Origin: Spirochaetaceae bacterium | Lineage (GTDB): Bacteria; Spirochaetota; Spirochaetia; DSM-27196; PWMO01 | Length of the DNA stretch: 36,874 bases | Assembly: GCA_007693325.1 (NCBI GenBank) | Contig: REDW01000142.1 | Location: 1 to 36,874, forward strand | Reading direction: 5' to 3' | Part shown: one piece after another, positions 8,739-16,838 of the stretch | Layout: the number at the start of each line of letters is the position of its first letter | Position numbering within the stretch: position 1 is the first letter of the stretch | The notes under the pieces: generated by a model | Told to the model about the DNA's origin: nothing | The model's database searches: none | The model's input: the letters and a program-made list of their open reading frames with translations, nothing else | Translations under genes and position numbers: made by a program

Positions 8739-9318
8739 TAGTGAGTTGTTGTCCGCGTACCTCGACGGAGAGGTACCGTCTCCCTGGAAAGAGCAGCTCG
8801 AGGAACGCCTCAAGGACGATCAGTTGTGTTCCAGCGAGCTCGACCGATTGGCTGCCGTACGGAGCTTCCTTCACAGCGAGCCGCAACCCGACTGGAACGC
8901 CAGTCAGGAGTTGGTGTGGCAACGTCTGATCAATAGCGACTTAACGCGCCGGCCGCAGCCGCTGTGGCGCCGCCGGGTGGTTGTCCCGCTGCCACTGGTT
9001 GCCGCTGCGGCATCGCTGCTGCTGCTGCTGGCAGGGACGTTGCTGTGGTACAGCGGACGGGCTTCTGCTGATCCGGTTGATCTGCCGGTTGCCGCCAGGG
9101 AAATGGATCTCACCATCAGGATCGGCGACATCGGAATCGATGAGCTGCTGCGTATGATCAATGAAACCGACACTATCGGTGAGGTTACCGTGAAGCTGCC
9201 GGACATGGCACGGTTTGACTTCATTGGTGAACCGAAGATGATGCGCGCGGCAGATTATCGCATCGATGAGCCGTTGATAGTGCCGCATCTGGACGGTGAT
9301 GATCTCTCGGACGAGTAA
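8728..9318 (+). CDS. Transmembrane anti-sigma factor with degenerate zinc motif
   Basis: Cognate regulator of the sigma factor, 196 residues. The N-terminal region has the zinc-finger anti-sigma pattern (ELLSAYLDGEV, then a helix), but the HxxxCxxC zinc motif has become R27-x3-D31-x2-C34, so it probably folds without zinc. One membrane helix lies at about residues 85-110 (VVVPLPLVAAAASLLLLLAG). The remaining 85 residues would be periplasmic and could sense the signal or be cut in regulated proteolysis. An AAGGAGGGGG ribosome site precedes the ATG, inside the sigma gene. The role is inferred from position and topology. Confidence 0.85.
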   Translation: MYPDSELLSAYLDGEVPSPWKEQLEERLKDDQLCSSELDRLAAVRSFLHSEPQPDWNASQELVWQRLINSDLTRRPQPLWRRRVVVPLPLVAAAASLLLLLAGTLLWYSGRASADPVDLPVAAREMDLTIRIGDIGIDELLRMINETDTIGEVTVKLPDMARFDFIGEPKMMRAADYRIDEPLIVPHLDGDDLSDE

Positions 9319-9340
9319 GCGAGCAATCAAAAAGGACGCA

Positions 9341-9832
9341 ATGAAGCGACTATTTGCAGTAGTCTTGATGTTGGCGACAACGCTTACCCTGGGCGCCGAT
9401 GACCTTGAGAATGCGCTGCGCCTGTTGTCTGAACAGGCGCTGAGCGTTAATATCGCTGCGCGGATTACCGAGAACGGTGAAGAGACCGTCTGGAACATGG
9501 AGGTTTCTCGGGTAACCATATCGGGGCGCGCGGTCACCATACGTCTGGACGGCAGCAACGTGGTTGTGGTTGTCCAGTTCACACCCTATCAGGAGGGTGA
9601 TAACGGCCTGCTGCTGGTGGCACAGGGACAAACGTGGGTCAGCGGCGCATCCGGCGAAGAAGTCCAGTACCGAACATCGTTCAAGAGTATGCCGGTCACC
9701 CTCGGTGAGCCGGTAGTGTTCTTTCCTCTCGGCGCGCGCCTTGAGGAAATCGCTGTGACAGATGACCAATACACCAGTTTCAACATCGAGCTGCAGGTTG
9801 AGGTAGTTCCCTATCAGGCCGCTGCCGAGTAG
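9341..9832 (+). CDS. Small exported protein of unknown function
   Basis: I do not recognise a family. The 163-residue product starts MKRLFAVVLMLATTLTLGADD, a clear type I signal peptide with likely cleavage near LGA. The mature part looks like beta-rich periplasmic sequence, with no cysteine and no membrane segment. ATG 9341 is preferred over the upstream in-frame ATG at 9296, because AAAGGA lies just before 9341 and the signal peptide then begins at residue 1. It sits 22 bp after the anti-sigma gene and 12 bp before the TIG/transglutaminase-like gene, so it is probably co-transcribed and could be part of the envelope response. Confidence 0.75.
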   Translation: MKRLFAVVLMLATTLTLGADDLENALRLLSEQALSVNIAARITENGEETVWNMEVSRVTISGRAVTIRLDGSNVVVVVQFTPYQEGDNGLLLVAQGQTWVSGASGEEVQYRTSFKSMPVTLGEPVVFFPLGARLEEIAVTDDQYTSFNIELQVEVVPYQAAAE

Positions 9833-9844
9833 TATTGACTTCAT

Positions 9845-11530
9845 ATGAGACGACTGATCACTGATCTCCTGCGAAACTCGGGTACAACTGCGCTGATCGT
9901 TGTGGCCTTTCTGATTCTGGTTGGCGCGCTGGCTCTGGTTATTCGCGAGTCCAGTCGGCCGCCGGTTATCGATTCGATATCTCCCGAGGTGGGCCTGCCC
10001 GGTGACGAGTTGGTGATCGAGGGGCGCAGTTTTGGCAGCGAGCGCGGCCGAAACCGTGTTCTGATTTCGGGCCGGGCGCCAACCGCTTCGGCACACCTGG
10101 AGTGGAGTGATACCCGGATTCGCGTCAGGATTCCAGCTGATACCGCCTCCGGGTTGGTCTACGTTCACACCTCCAACGGACGCAGTAACGGAATGCTGTT
10201 CACCAACCGCGAACATGTGCCCGAGCCGGTGGCAGCGGTGCAGCAGCCGGGGCGCCCGGTGATCAGCCGTATCGAACCTACCCTGAGCCGCGTCGGTAAC
10301 ACTGTGACAATTCACGGCCGCCGCTTCGGCGAGAACCGTAAGAACAGCCGGGTTCTGTTCAGCTGGAGCGCCGAAGGTCGCGATAATCCCGGCGCCACCA
10401 ATACCGTCAGCGGCCTGATCGCCGGATCGATCACCGATTTTGTCTACGGAACCTGGTCCGAGCGCCGTATCGAGGTGCGAGTACCCGACGGCGCGGTCGG
10501 TGGCCCGATCTACGTTGAGACCGACAAGGGGCGCAGCCTGCCTTTCGACCTGCAGCTCGAGCAGCCTGTTGGCCGCAAGACCTACCGTGGGCGGCGAACC
10601 TTCGCTGTACAATACGAGATCGAGATCGATCAGATCGAAATCGATCCAGAGCTGGCGCAGTGGAACCGGTTGTACATCTGGATGCCGCGGGTTCAGTGGC
10701 TGCCCGAACAGCCCAACCCGCAGGTGCTGACGCGCCAGGGTACACCGCTCTTTGACGACGTGTCCGGGCTGGCGGTCTTCGAATTGTCCAATATACGCCC
10801 CGGTGAGACCCACACCATCGCGCGTACGGTACTGTTTGACCGCTGGGAAGTACACAGCGAGATCGAAGCCGGCCGCGTTGTTGCCCGCTATACCGTCGAT
10901 CAGCGGTTTCTGGATAAGTACCTGAGCGAGTCCGCGATCTTACCGGTTGGTGCGAGCGCGATTGCCACTACCGCGCGGCAAGTGAGCGCCGGAACGCAGA
11001 ATCCCTACGTCAAGGCTCAGCGGCTGTACAACTGGGTGCTCGAGCGGCTGACCCCCGAGCAGCGAGAGTCCAGCCGCGGGGCGCTGGAGGCACTGGAAGC
11101 GCGCAGCGGCAACTCCTTCAGCTACGCGGCGCTCTACGTCTCGCTGCTGAGGGCCTCCGGAGTACCCGCACGCGTGGTTGCCGGCTATGTCTTTGACGCC
11201 GAACTCAAACCGCTGCGGCACTACTGGAGCGAGTTCTTCCTGCAGGACTTCGGATGGGTTCCGGTTGACCCGGCACTCGGCGACGGCCTGTACGCTGATC
11301 GTCTGGAGCAGCGCGAGAACGCACGTAGTTTCTATTTTGGCAATCTGGATGCCGCACGGGTCAGTTTTTCACCTGGTCGGCTGCAGGCGCGCAACCTTCA
11401 CGTCGACGGGACACGCCGTTCGGTGCGCGAACTGTACTCGCTGCAGACCCATCACGAGGAATATATCGGTAACCTGGTCGATTACCGCAGCCGCTGGTAC
11501 GATCTGAGAGTGCTCGGAGAGCATTTCTGA
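9845..11530 (+). CDS. Membrane-anchored protein with two IPT/TIG domains and a transglutaminase-like domain lacking the catalytic Cys
   Basis: The 561-residue product has one N-terminal membrane anchor (about 14-33). Two IPT/TIG immunoglobulin-like domains follow: about 39-118, starting PPVIDSISPEVGLPGDELVIEG, and about 137-235, starting PVISRIEPTLSRVGNTVTIHG. A beta-rich linker comes next, then a transglutaminase-core domain at about 350-490. In that domain the usual G-x-C-x3-A becomes GNSFSYA, with Ser424 in place of Cys. The His (His459 in LRHYWSE) and Asp (Asp475 in WVPVDPALGDG) are kept at normal spacing. It may be a non-catalytic binding domain or have altered chemistry. It ends the sigma/anti-sigma cluster, which suggests a periplasmic envelope role. 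Confidence 0.85.
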   Translation: MRRLITDLLRNSGTTALIVVAFLILVGALALVIRESSRPPVIDSISPEVGLPGDELVIEGRSFGSERGRNRVLISGRAPTASAHLEWSDTRIRVRIPADTASGLVYVHTSNGRSNGMLFTNREHVPEPVAAVQQPGRPVISRIEPTLSRVGNTVTIHGRRFGENRKNSRVLFSWSAEGRDNPGATNTVSGLIAGSITDFVYGTWSERRIEVRVPDGAVGGPIYVETDKGRSLPFDLQLEQPVGRKTYRGRRTFAVQYEIEIDQIEIDPELAQWNRLYIWMPRVQWLPEQPNPQVLTRQGTPLFDDVSGLAVFELSNIRPGETHTIARTVLFDRWEVHSEIEAGRVVARYTVDQRFLDKYLSESAILPVGASAIATTARQVSAGTQNPYVKAQRLYNWVLERLTPEQRESSRGALEALEARSGNSFSYAALYVSLLRASGVPARVVAGYVFDAELKPLRHYWSEFFLQDFGWVPVDPALGDGLYADRLEQRENARSFYFGNLDAARVSFSPGRLQARNLHVDGTRRSVRELYSLQTHHEEYIGNLVDYRSRWYDLRVLGEHF

Positions 11531-11534
11531 ATCA

Positions 11535-11563
11535 TTGACAGTAGCAGGTATATCCCCTACCCT
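11535..11563 (+). promoter_or_regulatory. Candidate sigma-70 promoter for glyA
   Basis: A perfect TTGACA at 11535-11540 is followed after 17 bases by TACCCT (11558-11563), a weak -10 that keeps T1, A2 and T6. It lies between the TIG/transglutaminase-like gene and glyA, 30 bp before the glyA start, and would separate glyA from the envelope cluster. Confidence 0.4.
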
Positions 11564-11593
11564 TGATAGCAGCAGCTCTTCAAGGAGTAGACA

Positions 11594-12907
11594 GTGAGCA
11601 CACTTCAGCAAACCGATCCCGAACTGTTCGGCGTAGTCCGACAGGAGGAGCAGCGGCAGCTCTCGAAGCTTGAGATGATTGCCTCCGAGAACTTCGCCTC
11701 GACAGCGGTACTCGAGACCGCCGGTACGGTACTCACCAATAAGTACGCCGAGGGGTACCCTGGAAAGCGCTACTACGGCGGCTGTGAATTTGTTGACATG
11801 GCCGAGGACCTGGCGCGTGATCGCGCCAGGCAGCTGTTTGGCGCAGAATACGCCAACGTCCAGCCACACTCGGGCAGTTCCGCCAATATGGCGGTCTATT
11901 TTGCGCTGCTGAAACCGGGTGACACGATCCTGGGCATGGACCTGGCGCACGGTGGTCATCTTACCCACGGCAGCCCGGTCAACTTCTCTGGAATTCTATA
12001 TAACGTAGCAAGTTATGGTGTCAGCAGGGAGACAGAGACGCTCGACTACCAACAGATTGAACGGGTTGCGCGTGAGACTCGTCCCAAGCTGATTGTTGCC
12101 GGAGCTTCGGCGTATCCGCGCTTGTGGGACTTTGAGCGTTTTCGCGCGATTGCCGACGAGGTAGGTGCCTTTCTGGTGACCGACATGGCTCACTTTGCCG
12201 GTCTGGTTGCCGCCGGAGTTCACCCGAGCCCCATCGGGTTATCACACGTCACCACCAGTACAACCCACAAGACACTGCGCGGACCGCGTGGTGGCCTGAT
12301 TCTTATCGGTAGCGATGAAGAGAACCGGCTGGGCATCGTGGCAGCCAAGTCCGGGCGTACCAAACGCTACTCTGAGCTGATTGACTCCTCGGTCATGCCC
12401 GGGATACAGGGCGGGCCGCTGATGCACATCATCGCCGCCAAGGCGGTGGCGTTCAAAGAGGCGCTCTCACCCAATTTTGTGAGCTATCAAAAGCAGGTGC
12501 TGGCCAACGCGCGCAAACTTGCCGAAGTACTGGCAGCCGGCGGTGCACGGGTTGTATCGGGCGGAACCGACAATCACCTGATGCTGGTTGACGTGACCAG
12601 CTTCGGTCTTACCGGTAAAGAGGCCGAGACCCTGCTCGACGACGCCAATATCACGGTTAACAAGAACGGGATTCCGTTTGACAGCAAGAGCCCTCTGGTT
12701 ACCTCGGGGGTGCGGATCGGCACGCCCGCGCTGACAACCCGCGGTTTTGGCGAGAAAGACATGGAGACCGTTGGCGGCTACATTCTGGACGTGTTGGCCA
12801 ACTCCGGTGACACTGCCCGCCTGAAAAGCATTCGAGACAAGGTTGAGAAGTTTGCCTTGCAGTTCCCGCTTCACGTAGAGCCTGCAGCAGCCGATAGTCA
12901 GAGATAG
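11594..12907 (+). CDS. glyA: Serine hydroxymethyltransferase
   Basis: Pyridoxal-phosphate enzyme that interconverts serine plus tetrahydrofolate with glycine plus 5,10-methylene-tetrahydrofolate, the main cytoplasmic source of one-carbon units. The 437 residues match the family throughout: [11 protein letters not shown] (26-36), [15 protein letters not shown] (49-63), [19 protein letters not shown], and [14 protein letters not shown] (221-234) with the PLP-binding Lys226. They end with the [11 protein letters not shown] and [14 protein letters not shown] blocks. The GTG start is supported by AAGGAG at 11582-11587. Its own promoter is likely just upstream, and a separate promoter follows for the next gene. 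Confidence 0.97.
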   Translation: MSTLQQTDPELFGVVRQEEQRQLSKLEMIASENFASTAVLETAGTVLTNKYAEGYPGKRYYGGCEFVDMAEDLARDRARQLFGAEYANVQPHSGSSANMAVYFALLKPGDTILGMDLAHGGHLTHGSPVNFSGILYNVASYGVSRETETLDYQQIERVARETRPKLIVAGASAYPRLWDFERFRAIADEVGAFLVTDMAHFAGLVAAGVHPSPIGLSHVTTSTTHKTLRGPRGGLILIGSDEENRLGIVAAKSGRTKRYSELIDSSVMPGIQGGPLMHIIAAKAVAFKEALSPNFVSYQKQVLANARKLAEVLAAGGARVVSGGTDNHLMLVDVTSFGLTGKEAETLLDDANITVNKNGIPFDSKSPLVTSGVRIGTPALTTRGFGEKDMETVGGYILDVLANSGDTARLKSIRDKVEKFALQFPLHVEPAAADSQR

Positions 12908-12916
12908 GGGGCTTGA

Positions 12917-12946
12917 TTGACAAATCCTTCGGCCGATTCGTATACT
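12917..12946 (+). promoter_or_regulatory. Sigma-70 promoter for the cyclic-nucleotide-type regulator
   Basis: TTGACA (12917-12922) and TATACT (12941-12946) are separated by 18 bases, 34 bp before the regulator's ATG. Both hexamers are close to consensus (6/6 and 5/6), and the site lies wholly in the intergenic gap after glyA. Confidence 0.65.
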
Positions 12947-12979
12947 ACAACAGGTGTGTAACCTCGTGTTGGAAAAGGT

Positions 12980-14212
12980 ATGAGCAGCCCACTACAGCTT
13001 TCAATGGTGAATTTCAACAAAGGTGCCTACATCGTTGTTGAAGGAAAACAAAACGCAGACTGTTTCTACATCATTCGTGCCGGTAAGGTACGCATAAGCA
13101 AAGAGGTGGAAGTTGTAGAGGAAGAGGGCGGCAACGTGCTCGGCCCCGGTGACTTCTTTGGCGTTGTCTCGACCATGTCCTCGCACAGCCACATCGAGAC
13201 CGCCCAGGCGCTGACCGATGTTACCCTGATTGCCGTTCATAAAGAGAACTATCACCTGCTCATAGAGAAGAATACGCCGGTGGCGATGAAAATCATCGAA
13301 GCGTTTTCCAGGCGTATGCGCTACCTCGATGAAGCGCTGGCTCGTATTACGTTCAAAGACTCGGTTGAAGCGGATATCAACCACCTGTTCTATGTAGCAG
13401 AGTACTACGCCCGTCAGAGCCAGTATAATCAGGCCTACTACGCCTACTACCAGTACATCAAATACTGTCCGCAGGGACCAAATTTGCAGGCCGCACGCGA
13501 ACGCATGATGAAGATCAAGCCGTATTCCAAAGCGGTCTACCTCGAGGGGAACGAGCAGGCGTTCACGCGCACCTACCCCAAGGATACGATGGTCTTCTGC
13601 GAGACGATGCCGGGCAGAGAACTCTACATCATCCAGAAGGGCAGCGTCAAAATAACCAAGATTGTCAATGACAACGAGGTGCTGCTGGCGGTCCTCAAAC
13701 AGGGTGATATCTTCGGTGAGATGTCGCTGATTGAAAACAAGCCGCGCTCAGCCTCGGCGGTGGCGTTTGAAGACGCGGTACTGCTGGCGGTCAACAAGGA
13801 AAACTTTGCGCGCATGGTCTCTACCCAGCCGCAGATCATCGCGCGGCTGACAACGCTGCTGGCGGAACGAATCTGGTTTATCTACAAGCAGCTGGCAAAC
13901 ACGCTGCTGACCGATAAGGTCGGGCGCCTCTACGATGCGCTGCTGATACAGCTGGAGAAGGCCCGCGTGCCGATTCGCAGCGGCGAGAGCTATACCTTTG
14001 GCTTTGGTACGCGCGAACTGATTAACATGGTCGGCCTGCCGATGAACGAAGGCAACCAGGCGGTCCGCGAGCTGCTGCGTAACGGAAAGCTCAAGGCGAT
14101 GGAGAACCGCATTCTGGCCGCCGATGTTGAGGAAATTGCCAAGCAGGCCAGCTACTATCGCAAGATGCAGAAAATCGAAAAGGCGCGCCGCGAACAGCGG
14201 CGCATCAGTTGA
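12980..14212 (+). CDS. Crp/Fnr-like regulator with two cyclic-nucleotide-binding-type domains
   Basis: The 410-residue cytoplasmic protein has a first cNMP-binding-type beta-barrel at about 10-115 (GKVRISKEVEVV...GDFFGVVSTMSS). A helical, TPR-like segment follows at about 130-180 (YYARQSQYNQAYYAYYQYI). A second barrel lies at about 195-305, with a better phosphate-binding-cassette pattern (GDIFGEMSLIENKPRSASAVA). The C-terminal region at about 330-390 reads like a winged helix (FGTRELINMVGLPMNEGNQAVRELLRNGKL), followed by a basic coiled tail. It is longer than ordinary Crp (about 210 residues). Whether it binds cAMP, another nucleotide or nothing is unknown. GGAAAAGG serves as ribosome site. 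Confidence 0.85.
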   Translation: MSSPLQLSMVNFNKGAYIVVEGKQNADCFYIIRAGKVRISKEVEVVEEEGGNVLGPGDFFGVVSTMSSHSHIETAQALTDVTLIAVHKENYHLLIEKNTPVAMKIIEAFSRRMRYLDEALARITFKDSVEADINHLFYVAEYYARQSQYNQAYYAYYQYIKYCPQGPNLQAARERMMKIKPYSKAVYLEGNEQAFTRTYPKDTMVFCETMPGRELYIIQKGSVKITKIVNDNEVLLAVLKQGDIFGEMSLIENKPRSASAVAFEDAVLLAVNKENFARMVSTQPQIIARLTTLLAERIWFIYKQLANTLLTDKVGRLYDALLIQLEKARVPIRSGESYTFGFGTRELINMVGLPMNEGNQAVRELLRNGKLKAMENRILAADVEEIAKQASYYRKMQKIEKARREQRRIS

Positions 14213-14242
14213 GCCCGAGCGTCTGCCGGCGCACGGAGCCGG

Positions 14243-14965
14243 TCACGGCTTTGACTGACCGTAGTACGCCCCGCTGCCGTGCTTACGCAGGTAGTGCTTG
14301 TCAACGAGCTCCTGCGGCGCTTCGGCGGCCAGCGCGTTGATCGAGCGCGTGTGATAGTCCATCCGCGCAACTTCTTCGAGCACAATCGCGTTGTCGACCG
14401 CCTTCTCAACTGAGGTTCCCCAGGCAAAAGGACCGTGGTGCGCTACCAGCACACCTGGAATTGATTGCGGGTCGATAGCGTGGCGCTGAAACCGTTCCAC
14501 AATCACCAGCCCGGTGTTGCGCTCGTAGGCTTGCTCTATCTCGTGGCGGCTGAGCCTTCGAGTAACCGGAATGGCGCCGTGGAAATGATCGGCGTGCGTT
14601 GTGCCGAAGCACGGGATCGGCTGCTCGGCCTGCGCAAAGCAGACCGCGAAGTGCGAGTGGGTGTGCACAATACCGCCGATATCGGGGAACGCGCGGTAGA
14701 GCTCCAGATGGGTATCGGTATCCGAAGAGGGGCGCAGATCGCCGTTGACCACCGAGCCGTCACCGAGCGCCACGCGCACCATGGTGTCGGGGCCCAGATC
14801 GGCGTAGTCTACGCCGCTGGGCTTGATCAACATAGTCTCGGAGCGGCGGTCAACGGCGCTGGCGTTGCCCCAGGTCAGCAGTACCAGCCCCGATTCCACA
14901 ATGCGCAGATTGGCGCGGTAGACCGCCTCGCGCAGGCGGGCGATGGTGCCGTTGCCGCTGCTCAT
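14243..14965 (-). CDS. araD: L-ribulose-5-phosphate 4-epimerase
   Basis: Class II aldolase/epimerase of 240 residues that converts L-ribulose-5-phosphate to D-xylulose-5-phosphate, linking L-arabinose breakdown to the pentose phosphate pathway. Motifs are LTWGNASAVDR (30-40), IKPSGV (47-52), the zinc histidines of HTHSH (His101, His103) and the third ligand His177 in AHHGPFAWG. GTTHADHFHGAIPVTR and the C-terminal KHYLRKHGSGAYYGQ match AraD rather than fuculose aldolases. The start overlaps the araB stop by 4 bp (ATGA), so the pair is translationally coupled, with araB first. Confidence 0.95.
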   Translation of the reverse strand: MSSGNGTIARLREAVYRANLRIVESGLVLLTWGNASAVDRRSETMLIKPSGVDYADLGPDTMVRVALGDGSVVNGDLRPSSDTDTHLELYRAFPDIGGIVHTHSHFAVCFAQAEQPIPCFGTTHADHFHGAIPVTRRLSRHEIEQAYERNTGLVIVERFQRHAIDPQSIPGVLVAHHGPFAWGTSVEKAVDNAIVLEEVARMDYHTRSINALAAEAPQELVDKHYLRKHGSGAYYGQSKP

Positions 14966-16653
14966 TGTCCGCGCGCCTTGTCACGTATGTCGATCAACTC
15001 TTTCATAACACCGGACAGCGATGCCTGTGATCCTTTGACGCCGAAGGCGTCGTGCATACTGCGGTAGAGGCCGTAGAGCCTGTTGTAGACGCGTGCGTTC
15101 TCGTTGATCGGCGTGAACTGCTTGTCGAGCGTGCCGGTCATGGCGTCGATTGCCGAGTCAAAACTGTCGTGACCACCGGCCTCAACTCCCGCGACTACAG
15201 CACCGGCCATGGCCGCGCCAACCGCGGGGGTTTGCTTGCTGCGTGCGATCTTCAGCGGACGGTTCATCACATCGGCGTAGATCTGCATCACCATTGGATT
15301 CTTCACCGAGATACCGCCGCAGTTGACGATCTCGTTGACTTTCTGGTCATACTCTTCGAAGCGCTCCATGATTACGCGCGCGCCAAACGCGGTTGATTCC
15401 ACCAGTGCGCGGTAGATCTCTTCTGGGCGGCTGTGCAGTGTCAGCCCCAGGATCGCGCCGGTCAGGCGCACGTCCACCAGCACAGTGCGGTTGCCGTTAT
15501 GCCAGTCCAGTCCGAGTAATCCGCTTTGACCGGGTGCCAGCTTTTCAGCGGCGGCGGTCAGCGCTTGGTGAGACCCTTTCTCGGTACCACCGGGCTGCAC
15601 GTAGTTGACAAACCAGTTGAAGATGTCACCGACGGCGCTCTGACCGGCTTCCAGGCCAAAGTGCCGCGGCAGGATTGAGCCTGGAACAATGCCGCATAAG
15701 CCGGGGATATCGGCGAGCTGTTGTGATTCAGGAACCACCATCATGTCGCAGGTGGAGGTTCCCAGTATCTTCACCAGCACACCCGGGCGAATACCCGAGC
15801 CAACACCGCCGAGGTGCGCGTCAAAGGCTCCAACCGCCACCGGAATCCCGGCCGGCAGGCCGGTCTGTTGGGCCCATTCTGCAGAGAGCAGACCGGCGCT
15901 CTGGTCAACGGTGTAGGCTACGTCGGGCAGCGACGCACGCAGCCGCGCCAGGTCCGGATCGAGGCCGGCGAGAAAATCGGCGTCAGGGTAGCCGCCCCAG
16001 TCGGTGTGAAACATCGCCTTATGGCCGGCAGCACAGATCCCGCGCTTGATCTGCGCCGGGTTGCTGATGCCGCACAGCCGGGCCGGAATCCAGTCAGCGA
16101 TTTCTACCCAGGTATGCGCGGCGTCAAAGACCGCTTGCGCACTGCGTTTGCACTTGAGCAGCTTGGACCAGTACCACTCGGAGGAGTAGATACCACCGCA
16201 CTTGGCCAGGAAATGCGGCCGGGACTTCTCGGCGCTGGCGGTAATCTCCTCGGCTTCTGCGGCTGAAGTGTGATCCTTCCATAGCCACGCCATTGCCGCC
16301 GGATTGTCACTCAGCTCAGCGCTGAATGCCAGCGGAGTTCCATCCCTGGCCAGAGGCATAGGAGTGCTGCCGGTTGTATCGACTCCGATCCCGATCACCT
16401 GCCGCGGATCAAATCCGGCAACCGCGCCGGCGTGCGACAATGCCCCTTTGATGACCGCGCGCGCCCCGTCGAGGTAGTCCTGCGGGTGCTGGCGCGCCAG
16501 ATTGGGATCGCGCGCATCGATGATGATGCCCGCCTCACCGTGGGCGTAGTCCCATACGCTCTCGGCGATCTCTTCACCGGTGGCCGTGTTGACGATAACG
16601 GCGCGAACCGAGTTAGTGCCGTAGTCCAGGCCAATGCAGTAGTTGTCGCTCAT
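14962..16653 (-). CDS. araB: Ribulokinase
   Basis: FGGY-family sugar kinase of 563 residues that phosphorylates L-ribulose with ATP. Visible are the N-terminal ATP-binding block GLDYGTNSVRAVIVNTATGEE (8-28), the GIGVDTTGSTPMPLARDGTPLA block (about 86-107), and the C-terminal FGGY region with NEIVNCGGISVKNPMVMQIYADVMNRPLKI. Length and the DTTGSTP motif suit AraB rather than xylulokinase or fuculokinase. AAAGGAG lies just before the ATG. It is transcribed away from the URO-D/transporter operon across a 185-bp control region and is followed by araD with a 4-bp overlap. No araA is present in the window. Confidence 0.95.
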   Translation of the reverse strand: MSDNYCIGLDYGTNSVRAVIVNTATGEEIAESVWDYAHGEAGIIIDARDPNLARQHPQDYLDGARAVIKGALSHAGAVAGFDPRQVIGIGVDTTGSTPMPLARDGTPLAFSAELSDNPAAMAWLWKDHTSAAEAEEITASAEKSRPHFLAKCGGIYSSEWYWSKLLKCKRSAQAVFDAAHTWVEIADWIPARLCGISNPAQIKRGICAAGHKAMFHTDWGGYPDADFLAGLDPDLARLRASLPDVAYTVDQSAGLLSAEWAQQTGLPAGIPVAVGAFDAHLGGVGSGIRPGVLVKILGTSTCDMMVVPESQQLADIPGLCGIVPGSILPRHFGLEAGQSAVGDIFNWFVNYVQPGGTEKGSHQALTAAAEKLAPGQSGLLGLDWHNGNRTVLVDVRLTGAILGLTLHSRPEEIYRALVESTAFGARVIMERFEEYDQKVNEIVNCGGISVKNPMVMQIYADVMNRPLKIARSKQTPAVGAAMAGAVVAGVEAGGHDSFDSAIDAMTGTLDKQFTPINENARVYNRLYGLYRSMHDAFGVKGSQASLSGVMKELIDIRDKARGQ

Positions 16654-16675
16654 CGCTGTCTCCTTTCAGACCCAT

Positions 16676-16705
16676 ACGATACGGCATGCACGCGGGATTT
16701 GTAAA
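16676..16705 (-). promoter_or_regulatory. Candidate araBD promoter
   Basis: On the minus strand TTTACA (16700-16705) and TATCGT (16676-16681) are 18 bases apart, 22 bp before the araB ATG. The -10 is weak (4/6), which would fit a promoter that needs an activator. Confidence 0.45.
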
Positions 16706-16715
16706 TACTCGAGTT

Positions 16716-16744
16716 TGTTGCAGCTTGATCCAACCGCTGTTGCA
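16716..16744. promoter_or_regulatory. Direct repeat in the divergent control region
   Basis: TGTTGCA occurs at 16716-16722 and again at 16738-16744, 22 bp start to start, or about two helical turns. The pair lies just upstream of the araBD -35 and between the two divergent promoters. Equally spaced direct repeats are the usual form of AraC-type activator sites. Seven bases can recur by chance, so this is tentative. Confidence 0.3.
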
Positions 16745-16761
16745 TTGCGCGGATAAACTGT

Positions 16762-16791
16762 TTGACAGAAAAAAGAGGGTGCCCCTATAAT
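16762..16791 (+). promoter_or_regulatory. Consensus sigma-70 promoter of the URO-D/transporter operon
   Basis: TTGACA (16762-16767) and TATAAT (16786-16791) both match consensus fully, with an 18-base spacer, 47 bp before the first ATG. The 8-bp palindrome CGTTAACG (16799-16806) covers the expected start of transcription. A strong promoter with a palindrome at +1 suits control by a repressor such as the LacI protein at the operon's end. Confidence 0.85.
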
Positions 16792-16798
16792 GTGTGTA

Positions 16799-16806
16799 CG
16801 TTAACG
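16799..16806. promoter_or_regulatory. Candidate operator palindrome at the transcription start
   Basis: CGTTAACG is an exact 8-bp palindrome 7 bp downstream of TATAAT, where a bound repressor would block initiation. LacI-family operators are usually longer imperfect palindromes of 14-20 bp, and the flanks here match only partly. Confidence 0.3.
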
Positions 16807-16838
16807 CTAGTTGGTGCACGCCGTGAGGGATATTCACT

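Noticed and set aside
9350-10855. 501-codon open frame on the minus strand under the TIG/transglutaminase-like gene
   Set aside because: It crosses two plus-strand genes with clear signal peptide or domain signatures and shows no recognisable domain itself.
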